From Oscillatoria acuminata PCC 6304 (GTDB lineage: Bacteria > Cyanobacteriota > Cyanobacteriia > Cyanobacteriales > Laspinemataceae), in the NCBI RefSeq assembly GCF_000317105.1, contig NC_019693.1, forward strand, positions 4,961,227 to 5,025,226: a stretch of 64,000 nt of DNA. The letters run 5' to 3'. How positions within the stretch are numbered: position 1 is the first letter of the stretch; every line of letters starts with the position of its first letter. Made by a program: the position numbers and the translations under genes. Below the pieces are notes generated by a model. That model searched no databases and had not been told where the DNA came from. It worked only from the letters and a program-made list of their open reading frames with translations. Shown piece by piece: positions 19,701-27,110 of the stretch.

Positions 19701-20533
19701 CATTGGAGATTAATACCCTGTTATTCAGTCTGGATGAAGGATTGCGGTCCTTACCCCTCGCTGCCTTGCATGATGGAGAACAGTTTTTAGTGGAACACTA
19801 TAGCCTTGCCCTGATTCCCTCTATGGGCTTAATTGATACTCAGTATCAATCTTTACAGGGCAGTCGAGTCTTGGCAATGGGGGCGTCTGAATTTACGGAA
19901 CTGAGTGCCTTACCTGCCGTTCCCGTGGAGTTAGAGGCGATCGCCGGACAACTTTGGCAGGGAGAGGAGTTCTTAAACGAACAATTCACCCTAGAGAACC
20001 TCCGCACTCAACGGAGTCAACATCCCTACCGGATTATACACCTTGCCACCCATGCAGAATTCCAACCCGGACCCCTCACTAACTCTTATATTCAACTGTG
20101 GAATGAACAATTAGACTTAGAAGGATTGCGATCGCTGGGTTGGAATGACCTTCCGGTAGAATTATTGGTACTTTCCGCTTGTCGCACTGCCGTGGGCGAT
20201 CGCCATGCCGAATTAGGGTTTGCCGGATTAGCAATTCAATCCGGCGTCAAATCCGCCCTCGCCTCCCTCTGGTACGTCAGCGACGAAGGCACCCTCGCCC
20301 TCATGACCGAATTTTACAGCCACCTGGGACAGAGTACCATTAAAGCGGAAGCCTTACGGGAAGCCCAAATCGCCATGCTTCGCGGTGAAGTACAAATTGA
20401 AGCGGGAGAATTGCGCGGATCCGGAACTCGCGGCAGCGTTACCCTCCCACCGCTATTGGCAAAAAACAAGACTGTCAATCTGTCTCATCCCTACTTCTGG
20501 TCCAGTTTTACCTTAATTGGCAATCCCTGGTAG
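13772..20533 (+). CDS. Two-partner-secretion exoprotein with C-terminal CHAT protease domain (paralogue 1)
   Basis: About 2253 residues from ATG 13772. This start gives a signal peptide (MKIKLQTLHLWVIIATLLAS ... AISQ) aligned with paralogue 2; ATG 13745 is nine codons upstream. Next is the filamentous-hemagglutinin/TPS secretion domain (~30-170; NPAGILFG, GDFLATTATGIGLG). Residues ~450-1640 are degenerate parallel-beta-helix-like repeats (GGNITLTSTTGAID ... GNAGSVTLQAFGDI). Seven 25-residue repeats follow (~1640-1814). A CHAT (caspase-like) domain ends the protein (~1895-2253), with the His of HLATHAEF (~2090) and Cys of LSACRTA (~2136). CHAT proteases usually act inside cells with TPRs; here the enzyme is predicted to be exported. 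The TpsB partner is not in this window. Substrate unknown. Confidence 0.88.
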   Translation: MKIKLQTLHLWVIIATLLASFLRSQPAISQVVTPAHDGTGTQVTPEGNHFHIQGGQLSKDGANLFHSFQHFGLTPGQIANFLSNPEIRNILGRVVGGDPSFINGLIQVSGGNSNLFLVNPAGILFGLNASLNLPGDFLATTATGIGLGDDQWLNVLGENQWAMLVGEPQHFSFAGLQPGAVANLGHLTLQPGSNLTLLGGTVLNAGTLSVPGGTITLAAVPGESVVSLSQTGHLLTLSIEREAFAGTANSSHALPMTPLSLPELLTGGMASHATGVEVQADGTIALTGSGPKITPETGTTIASGTLDVSNHRSEIPSTQSITLVGDRIAVLDAQLDASGITGGGTLRIGGEERGRGAIANATHSFISGESLITADALSSGNGGRVVIWADDTTAFYGTIQARGGSHSGSNGGTVEVSGKQQLIFRGNIDLTAPNGNVGTLLLDPENIIIVSGNGGTQDHEITDGTIQFGEAGDTFTLSEVALEGISENASVILEATNDITLQPLEDNRLDFTPGTGGLTFKADADGDGIGSFSMSEGDTIFTNGRNITIEAAEIQVGGINTASDNRNSGDINLTAQFDIRLTGGLTANAVGIYNGGNITLTSHAGAVDTQANFLSSWTEEGNAGSVTLQGFENILTGQINAESKGSGIGGNITLESATGTINTQRGDIFSQSNLGDAGDVSFTAYGDITTQSIVSNSDGEGSLGNGGNITLTSIAGAVDTTAGFITSWTEEGNAGLVTLAAFGDIQTGMIDSKAAGGGNGGNITLTSTAGEIIARPTAQPTGEQPQDFGLYSRSVLGDSGDVSLTAYGNIITSNIYADSDGEGSLGNGGNIILTSETGAVDTTTGYLSSWGGGDAGSVTLQAFGDILTGVIDSKAAGGGNGGNITLTSITGAINTAPNGAATLEENQGIGLYSFSSFGNSGQVSLTAPGNITTGNIWSDSREGTQGNGGNITLTSTTGAIDTRAGYLSSWAGGNAGSVTLQAFGPILTGIIDSYAQGSGTGGDITLASTTGAIDTSSAFWFDSSSEQGNAGNIIFNAPGDISVSSIRSFSGGSGRGGDITLESYTGKIEISAELDSSSATGSGGTIRIAALGDILTGYVSSYSGGDASGIGGNIEITSTTGAIDTTWGWIGGIRKTREQDQTLTEAAIASTDDVTDPDIANTFADPSTIANIDAYAARGTGGNVTLTAAQGIVTRDISAYGGQNSGSVSLETRSGDIQTGVIFSVSEQGNGGNIRLNADNGNITTSHLNTYVNQGGTGGQINVTSGGTFNIGAATINSFSTAGIAGDVRINANGDIILGGDRNRSAVRSQGEQQGGNLSITSNTGEILSWFGSLDSYSPAGNAGNVNLLAQSDIYTNGVLSQGQTQGGDINLTSTEGVTATNWGPLQSFSEQGIAGDVSVVAPGAITTGAILSQGLQQGGNITLTSREGLIDTSRGELRSLSDQGSAGHVSIQSEGTLTTGSIFSQGDRAGGDINLISNSVNSIEVQGELETLSNRGMAGNVYLYSPGNIRTTSILSQGLMRGGNITITSTEGAIFNRGDLNSYSEQGTAGKIILDASGEISTHAIASYGWIESGDVQLTSQNLGITTGNITTLADNGPTGNIIITAPGFAGDIFTGNLSAIGTAAGSIINTAGGNLVSGDQTISSSGDNTGEIINTVEGDATIGDQTITAGGDNTGSITNTIDGDATIGDQTITAGGDNTGSITNTIGGDATIGDQTISAGGDNTGNITNTIGGDATIGDQTITAGGDNTGSITNTIGGDATIGIQDINAEGDNFGKIVNTIEGEGTITAQGTSAGGINLGEIINNAEALTVIQTSQTPSQTLELNQDTAAKISQNLTAIQGNVIGTSGSQAIALLEQNRTQEYEDYFGRDLSSQAVSPASVRDALSAIARQTGNRSAVIYINALADELELLVFTPEGEPIRKTVPNLPRQDVIDLAIQFRQILTNPRYQGSPVYLKSAQQLYQWLIAPVASELEALEINTLLFSLDEGLRSLPLAALHDGEQFLVEHYSLALIPSMGLIDTQYQSLQGSRVLAMGASEFTELSALPAVPVELEAIAGQLWQGEEFLNEQFTLENLRTQRSQHPYRIIHLATHAEFQPGPLTNSYIQLWNEQLDLEGLRSLGWNDLPVELLVLSACRTAVGDRHAELGFAGLAIQSGVKSALASLWYVSDEGTLALMTEFYSHLGQSTIKAEALREAQIAMLRGEVQIEAGELRGSGTRGSVTLPPLLAKNKTVNLSHPYFWSSFTLIGNPW
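18689..19213 (+). repeat. Seven tandem 75-bp (25-residue) repeats
   Basis: Seven units in phase with the frame. Units 2-5 are nearly identical (GDQTITAGGDNTGSITNTI plus GGDATI); units 1, 6 and 7 are progressively diverged. They sit between the beta-helix-like region and the CHAT domain, and paralogue 2 lacks them at the equivalent place. Period and motif differ from the upstream repeats. Confidence 0.9.
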
Positions 20534-20852
20534 AGGAACCGAATATAAAGTTATTGTGAAGACCCCCACTGGGGAGGGTAATGTCCGCAATTTTACTGAA
20601 CCGATCGCACAAAAACACGGATAAGCTAGAACTATCTAATAAAATTGTCCTCTATCTAAAGGACGAGATCCGGGTGCAGTTTTTCGTTCATTCATCAGAT
20701 TCCTGACTGAATTAACCCCATTAGCTGGCACCCCTTGTCCGATTTGGTGGAATCGATCCAAAATCCAGCCATCAGGGCAAGAAATTGGTATTGACTCTGC
20801 CGATTCTTCACACATTCTAATTTATCCATTCGCCTGCCGAGAGATTTAAACG
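20534..20852. other. Gap between the two TPS-CHAT genes
   Basis: A 319-bp gap without an ORF. No convincing terminator hairpin was seen, so read-through from paralogue 1 is possible, and a promoter for paralogue 2 may also lie here. Confidence 0.4.
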
Positions 20853-23800
20853 ATGAAACTCGATGGAATCACGTTTCAGTGGTTAGTTATTTTCTCCCTC
20901 CTGGGCAGCTTATCTCCAGTAAACCCTGCTTCTGCACAACCCATCACACCGGCAGCCGATGGGACCAATACTGTAGTCACCCCAGAGGGCGATCGCCTAG
21001 ATATCAGCGGCGGTTCCCTGAGTCAAGATGGGGCAAATCTGTTCCACAGTTTCCAGCAATTCGGGTTATCTCAGGGCCAAATTGCCAACTTTTTATCTAA
21101 CCCAGAAATTCGCAACATCCTCGGACGAGTTGTCGGGGGCGATGCTTCTTATATTAATGGCTTAATTCACATTACTGGAGGCAACTCCAACCTATTTTTA
21201 ATGAATCCCGCAGGCATCCTATTTGGTGCCAATGCCCAACTTAATGTTATGGGGGACTTTACCGCCACCACCGCCACCGGGATTGGATTGGGAGAGTCTT
21301 GGTTTAATGGAGTTGGGGATAACAATTATGCAGCACTGGTGGGAACTCCCAGTGCTTTTAATTTTTCTGTATCACAACCCGGTAGTATTGTCAATCTCGG
21401 TGACTTATCTTTACAACCGGGACAGAATTTAACCTTGTTAGGGGGTAACGTCCTCAACAGCGGCACCCTTTCTAGTTCCGGGGGCACAATTACCCTAGCG
21501 GCAGTCCCCGGAGAAAGTTTGGTCCGGATTTCTCAGGCGGGACATTTGCTCAGTTTAGAGGTGAGGAGTCCTGAAAGTACCCCCACCTCCCTGATGCCAG
21601 TTTCATTACCCGAACTTCTGACAGGGGGTGGGACGACTCACGCCAATCAGGTGCAGGTGAACCCCGATGGCACAGTCGCCCTGACAAGTTCGGGACCCGC
21701 AGTTCCGATCGCAGGGGGAACGGCGATCGCCTCTGGTACATTAGATGTATCCGGAGAAACTGGCGGGACCGTCCAAGTCTTAGGTGAAAACGTCGGGGCG
21801 ATCGCGGCTGAGATTAACGCCTCGGGCATCCAAGAGGGAGGCACAATCCTCCTCGGCGGTGAATATCAAGGCCAAGGACCCATCCCCAACGCCTTATACA
21901 CCTTCGTCAGTGGCGATTCTACCATTAAAGCCGATGCCGGAACCGTCGGAGATGGCGGACGGGTGATTTTATGGGCCGATGATACAACTCGCTTTTATGG
22001 TAATATAACAGCCCGAGGCGGTGCCGAGGGGGGTGATGGCGGATTTGTCGAAGTCTCTGGGAAACAAGACTTGATATTTCGAGGGATTGCGGATCTCAGT
22101 GCGACTAACGGCAACTTAGGCACTTTACTCCTAGACCCGGAAAATATTATTATCGTCAATGGCAGCGATGGTGCAGATGATTACACCTTTTCTGAGGATG
22201 GAGAATTATGGTCATCTTCAAGTGGGGATGCGACCATTTCTGAGGAAGCACTGGAAAACCAAACCGGCAATATTTATTTAACGGCTACGAATGACATTAC
22301 CGTAGAGAATTTAACCGATAACGAACTCTCCCTCAAACCCAAAGGGGGCGAGGTCCAGTTGATCGCCGACTCCGATGGAGATGGGACTGGCTCATTTTCC
22401 ATGCATCCTTCTGATACTTTGAGCATCCAAGGAGGAAATCTACAAATTAGTGCTGCCGAGATATCTATCAGCAACATTGAACTCTTAACCTATGAGGAAC
22501 TATTACCCTGCACCTATTACTGTAATTATTATGACTACAATAACTATGATGGCAGTAATGGCTATGACTCGCCTCAAGGCTACTATCAGGTGCATACTCC
22601 CAGCAACTTAGATTTATATGCTACGGGTGATATCCTCATCAATACGATTTCCACCCCTGACCACAATTCCGGAACTGTGTACATTCAAAGTCAACAGGGG
22701 ATGGTGGAGGTCGGTTCAATCTTAAACAGTAGCTCAACTTTCAATCTTCAAGGGAAAACCGCGGTGACGACGGGTGAGATTCATGCTAGTTCTCTCTCGA
22801 TCACTAGTGCATCCGGTCCTGTTACCGTCGATGGCAATATCACGAGCAGGAATGGTACCACCATTACAGCTCAGTCTGATATCAGAACCGCTGACATTGG
22901 TTCGGTTAATAATCGGATATTCCTGACTAGCAATAACGGGACGATCACCGTGGGTACGCTGGATACCTCTTCCGACTGGGTACCTGGAAAAGACATCGAA
23001 CTGAGGGCTGCGGGTAACATTACAACCTCGGCGCTCCGCACCTTCTCTACTGCCAACTCAACAACCTATGGCAGTGGCGGAACGATCAGTCTGACTAGCA
23101 CATTGGGGGCGATCGCAACCAGAGAGATTAACACTTCAAGTGCGAACCAAACCGCCGGAAATGTTACCCTCCGGGCCAGAAACAACATTGGGACGAATAA
23201 CATCACGACGGTCGGTCAAACAGGGGGAGGCTCGATTGTACTGAACAGTTCGGCAGGTGAACTCAATTTCGGCTGGCTAGATTCCCATAGTGATGGGGGT
23301 CGGGGAGGAAATATCAACCTCTTTGCCGCCCAAGGAGAAATCTGGACGACGGTTCTGCGGTCTTACGGTTATACTCAGGGTGGGTCAATTCAGATCACTA
23401 GCAATAATGGACCGACCACACTGTATGAAAACGTTTATACCCATAGTGTCAATGGTCAAGGGGGAAACCTTACCGTTACTGCCGAGGGAGATATTATCAG
23501 TTATTATGACATTCGGACGGCTGGAAAGACGGGTAGTGGGGACATCAGCCTTACGAGTACCTCCGGCGCGATCGATATTATAGATACTAGCTCAATCCAA
23601 TCCTATAGTGAAACTGGCACATCAGGAAATGTTACCCTATCTGCTTTAGGCAATATTACCACGGCTGAAATCCTGTCTTATGGTTCTATCGCCGGTGGGG
23701 ATATCAGTATTACCAGCAATAATGGTACAATTAATACCACCGCCGGGAATATCCAAGCCTTCAGCCAGGAAATTGGAGGTAATATTACCCTGTCTGCTTT

Positions 23801-26800
23801 AGGCGAAGTCAAAACCGGGAATATCTATGCGGCGGCCCATGAGAGTGGTGGCACGGTGCAAATCACCAGTCAAGCTGGGGCGATCGATACCCGTGCCGGA
23901 GAAATTCGGACGAATAGTAAACATGGAGTAGGCGGGAGCATTACCCTGGATGCCTCGGGGGATGTGCTCACCTCTTATATCCAAGCTTCGGGACAGACGG
24001 GGGGCGGTGATGTGACCCTAACCAGTCGCACCGGGGCGATCGATACATCAAGCAATTCGATTGTCGCGACGAGCGAAGAGGGTGCGGGGGGAGATGTTAC
24101 CCTAACGGCTGAAGGGGATATCGAAACTTATGATATTTTAGCCGGGGCCGAGGGTCAAGGGGGCAATATCACCCTAACCAGTGAATCTGGGGTGATTGAT
24201 GCCAGCAACGCTGTACTAGGCTCAGTGTCAGTGAGTAACAATGGGGGAAATGTTACCCTACAAGCCGATCGCAACATTTATACCAACTCTATCCAAACCC
24301 ATACCGAAGGGGATGCGACAAAGCGCGGGGGAGACATCCGCATCACCAGTACCAGTGGTGCAATCGATACTACCGGCGGTGGAAATTTAATTGTTCCTGA
24401 ACCGCAAATCTCACTCGATGCCTCAATTGCCGAGATTGCCAATACATTTTCGACGGAAAAAGCTAATCTTAACGCTTATGCTGCCAATGGGACAGGAGGA
24501 AACATCACCCTGTCTGCTCCCAATGGATTAACCCTCGGACACCTGAGTTCCTTTGGTCCAGCCAATAGTGGGAGCGTCAGTGTGACGAGTTTGTTGGGAG
24601 ATATCACAACCCAGGTGATTTTTTCCGTATCCGAGAATGGCACAGGTGGCAATATCACTTTAAATGCACCCCAGGGAGATATTACCACGAGTCACCTCGC
24701 CTCCTATGCCGCCCAACAAGGGGGGACAATCAACCTTACCAGTGGGGGGCGGTTTAATATTGGAGGAGCAACGATTAACTCCTATGCCACCACAGGTGCA
24801 GCAGGAGATGTGACGATCGCCCTTCAAGAGAGCCTCACCCTGGGAGGAGATAGCAACCGGAGTGCCATTCGCTCTGAAGGCTATACTAGCGGTGGAAAGA
24901 TTACCGTGACGAGCGATACCGGGGCGATCGCCGCCAACGGTTCCCTAGATTCCTTCTCCTCTGAGGGTACTGCCGGAAATGTCATCTTGTCAGGCAATGG
25001 CGATATTACCCCCAATGGCATTCGGTCCGAAGGAGCACAACAGGGGGGAAGTATTACCCTAGAAAGTACCACCGGAACTATTGATACCCGCAATGGGGGA
25101 TTAAATTCATACTCCAATGCCGGAACCGCTGGGGATGTGAATCTCACGGCATCTGGAGATGTCTCCACCTCAACCATTCGCTCCGAAGGTTATACTCAAG
25201 GCGGAAAGATTACCATTACCAGTGATTCAGGGGCGATCGCCACCGACGGTCCCCTCAACTCCTTCTCCCAAACGGGGACCGCCGGGACCGTTAACCTGTC
25301 TGCCTTACAAAACAATATTACCGCATCAAATATTCGGTCCGAAGGACAGCAGGGCGGTGGTAGCATTACGATTCACACCGGGGGGACTCTTGATTTAAGT
25401 GCAGCGACCCTCAACTCCTATTCCTCCACGGGAACCGCCGGGGATGTCACCCTCACCGCTGAACAGAATATCAACTTAGGTGGGGATGAGAGTAATAGTG
25501 CGATTCGGTCCGAAGGTTATACTCAAGGCGGAAAGATTACCATTACCAGTGATTCAGGAGCGATCGCCACCGGGGGTTCCCTAGATTCCTTCTCCTCCCA
25601 AGGAACAGCGGGAAATGTCACCCTGTCTGCTGATGGTGATATTACGCCCAACGGAATTCGGTCCGAAGGAACACAACAGGGGGGGAGTATTACCCTCGAA
25701 AGTATCACCGGGAACCTTGATACCCGCAATGGCGGATTAAATTCCTACTCCAGTGCCGGAACAGCCGGAGATGTGAATCTGACTGCATCTGGAGATGTCA
25801 CCACCTCAACCATTCGGTCCGAAGGATATACCCAAGGGGGAAATATAGGGATTAACAGTAACTCGGGAGCGATCGCCACCACCGATTCCCTCAACTCCTT
25901 CTCAGAAACGGGCACCGCTGGAACTGTCAATCTGAGCGCCAATCAGAATATTACCACCAATGGGATTCGGTCCGAAGGGTCACAACAGGGGGGGAATATT
26001 ACCCTAGAAAGTGCCACGGGCGGAGTCGATGCCAGTGGGGGTAACCTGGATTCCTATTCCAGCGATGGTAATGCCGGACAAATTACCGTAACCGCAGAAG
26101 GGGACATCCAAACCGGATTTATTCGCAGCTTTACCTTAGATGATTCCAGTACCTCACTCGGTGGAGAAATTCGCCTCACAAGTCGCAGCGGGGCGATTGA
26201 TACTACCGCTGGAGACTTATCTGGGGAAGCAGAAATTGCTTTGGATGCCGATGTTTCTTCCCCGGAAGTCGCCAATGCCTTCCAACATGACCAAGCCAAT
26301 ATAAACGCCTATTCCGCCAATGGCACAGCCGGCAATATTACCCTCAATGCCAACAACCAAATTACCACCCGTCATATCAGTTCTTATGCCGGAGAAGGCA
26401 GCGGGAATGTTACTCTGGGGAATAGCATCGGCGATATCACAACCGGCGTGATTTTTTCCAGTACCCGCAACGGTAACGGAGGTGCGATCGCCATCCAAGC
26501 CCCCGATGGTAACATTAACATCAATCACATTGCCACCTATTCCACCAACGGCACCGGAGGAGAAGTCAATCTATCCGCCAGTGGTAGCGTCACCTTGAAT
26601 AACATTGCCTCCTTTGGCAACTTAGAAAGTGGCGACGTCACCATCACCAGTGACGCCAGTACCATTACCACCGGCGCAATTCAAACCCTCGCCCCTTCTG
26701 GAACATCTGGAAATATCACCTTAAATACCTTTAGTACCTCCGGAAACATTCAAACCGCCCAACTGCGATCGTCTGGGGCAGAAGGTGCCGGGGATATTAC

Positions 26801-27110
26801 CGTAATTGCAGAAGATGGTTCCGTACTCAGTGGCGATATTGAATCCACATCCGAAAACGGAGATTCCGGGGATATCACGGTTGAAGGGTCAGGAGACGTG
26901 GAAACCGGAGATATTCAGTCTGAAGGGGGTCAAAATAGTGGGGATATTACCGTCAACAGCAGCGAAGGGTCTGCCACCACCGGCAATGTAGAAACCATTG
27001 CTCACAATGGGGATTCTGGCAATATTGCCGTCAATGCTGAAAAAGATGTACTCACCGGAGACATTCGGTCCGAAGCCAGTCAAAATAGTGGCAACATTCG
27101 ATGTCAATAG
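20853..27110 (+). CDS. TPS exoprotein, N-terminal 2085 residues before a frameshift (paralogue 2)
   Basis: Starts at ATG 20853 with a signal peptide (MKLDGITFQWLVIFSLLGSL ... ASAQ) and the same TPS secretion domain as paralogue 1 (NPAGILFGANAQLNVMGDF; ~30-170). Residues ~430-2085 are beta-helix-like repeats with long near-identical units (IRSEGYTQGGKITITS). A tyrosine-rich insertion lies at ~544-582. The frame ends prematurely at TAG 27108 after NSGNIRCQ. Removing one C at about 27099 restores NSGNIDVNSNSGRV and joins the frame to the C-terminal part at 27100-29100, giving ~2748 residues. As read, this product would be secreted without a CHAT domain. A sequencing error cannot be excluded. Confidence 0.85.
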   Translation: MKLDGITFQWLVIFSLLGSLSPVNPASAQPITPAADGTNTVVTPEGDRLDISGGSLSQDGANLFHSFQQFGLSQGQIANFLSNPEIRNILGRVVGGDASYINGLIHITGGNSNLFLMNPAGILFGANAQLNVMGDFTATTATGIGLGESWFNGVGDNNYAALVGTPSAFNFSVSQPGSIVNLGDLSLQPGQNLTLLGGNVLNSGTLSSSGGTITLAAVPGESLVRISQAGHLLSLEVRSPESTPTSLMPVSLPELLTGGGTTHANQVQVNPDGTVALTSSGPAVPIAGGTAIASGTLDVSGETGGTVQVLGENVGAIAAEINASGIQEGGTILLGGEYQGQGPIPNALYTFVSGDSTIKADAGTVGDGGRVILWADDTTRFYGNITARGGAEGGDGGFVEVSGKQDLIFRGIADLSATNGNLGTLLLDPENIIIVNGSDGADDYTFSEDGELWSSSSGDATISEEALENQTGNIYLTATNDITVENLTDNELSLKPKGGEVQLIADSDGDGTGSFSMHPSDTLSIQGGNLQISAAEISISNIELLTYEELLPCTYYCNYYDYNNYDGSNGYDSPQGYYQVHTPSNLDLYATGDILINTISTPDHNSGTVYIQSQQGMVEVGSILNSSSTFNLQGKTAVTTGEIHASSLSITSASGPVTVDGNITSRNGTTITAQSDIRTADIGSVNNRIFLTSNNGTITVGTLDTSSDWVPGKDIELRAAGNITTSALRTFSTANSTTYGSGGTISLTSTLGAIATREINTSSANQTAGNVTLRARNNIGTNNITTVGQTGGGSIVLNSSAGELNFGWLDSHSDGGRGGNINLFAAQGEIWTTVLRSYGYTQGGSIQITSNNGPTTLYENVYTHSVNGQGGNLTVTAEGDIISYYDIRTAGKTGSGDISLTSTSGAIDIIDTSSIQSYSETGTSGNVTLSALGNITTAEILSYGSIAGGDISITSNNGTINTTAGNIQAFSQEIGGNITLSALGEVKTGNIYAAAHESGGTVQITSQAGAIDTRAGEIRTNSKHGVGGSITLDASGDVLTSYIQASGQTGGGDVTLTSRTGAIDTSSNSIVATSEEGAGGDVTLTAEGDIETYDILAGAEGQGGNITLTSESGVIDASNAVLGSVSVSNNGGNVTLQADRNIYTNSIQTHTEGDATKRGGDIRITSTSGAIDTTGGGNLIVPEPQISLDASIAEIANTFSTEKANLNAYAANGTGGNITLSAPNGLTLGHLSSFGPANSGSVSVTSLLGDITTQVIFSVSENGTGGNITLNAPQGDITTSHLASYAAQQGGTINLTSGGRFNIGGATINSYATTGAAGDVTIALQESLTLGGDSNRSAIRSEGYTSGGKITVTSDTGAIAANGSLDSFSSEGTAGNVILSGNGDITPNGIRSEGAQQGGSITLESTTGTIDTRNGGLNSYSNAGTAGDVNLTASGDVSTSTIRSEGYTQGGKITITSDSGAIATDGPLNSFSQTGTAGTVNLSALQNNITASNIRSEGQQGGGSITIHTGGTLDLSAATLNSYSSTGTAGDVTLTAEQNINLGGDESNSAIRSEGYTQGGKITITSDSGAIATGGSLDSFSSQGTAGNVTLSADGDITPNGIRSEGTQQGGSITLESITGNLDTRNGGLNSYSSAGTAGDVNLTASGDVTTSTIRSEGYTQGGNIGINSNSGAIATTDSLNSFSETGTAGTVNLSANQNITTNGIRSEGSQQGGNITLESATGGVDASGGNLDSYSSDGNAGQITVTAEGDIQTGFIRSFTLDDSSTSLGGEIRLTSRSGAIDTTAGDLSGEAEIALDADVSSPEVANAFQHDQANINAYSANGTAGNITLNANNQITTRHISSYAGEGSGNVTLGNSIGDITTGVIFSSTRNGNGGAIAIQAPDGNININHIATYSTNGTGGEVNLSASGSVTLNNIASFGNLESGDVTITSDASTITTGAIQTLAPSGTSGNITLNTFSTSGNIQTAQLRSSGAEGAGDITVIAEDGSVLSGDIESTSENGDSGDITVEGSGDVETGDIQSEGGQNSGDITVNSSEGSATTGNVETIAHNGDSGNIAVNAEKDVLTGDIRSEASQNSGNIRCQ
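22486..22600 (+). other. Tyrosine-rich insertion in paralogue 2
   Basis: Between two beta-helix-like units the protein has TYEELLPCTYYCNYYDYNNY then DGSNGYDSPQGYYQ: ten Tyr and two Cys in about 34 residues. Paralogue 1 has no such segment at the matching place. It may be a surface loop with a disulphide; function unknown. Confidence 0.7.

Noticed and set aside
26998-27099. Upstream extension of the C-terminal CHAT frame to a TTG start
   Set aside because: Residues before 27100 are out of frame with the repeat pattern, which continues in the other frame; the true junction is the frameshift.
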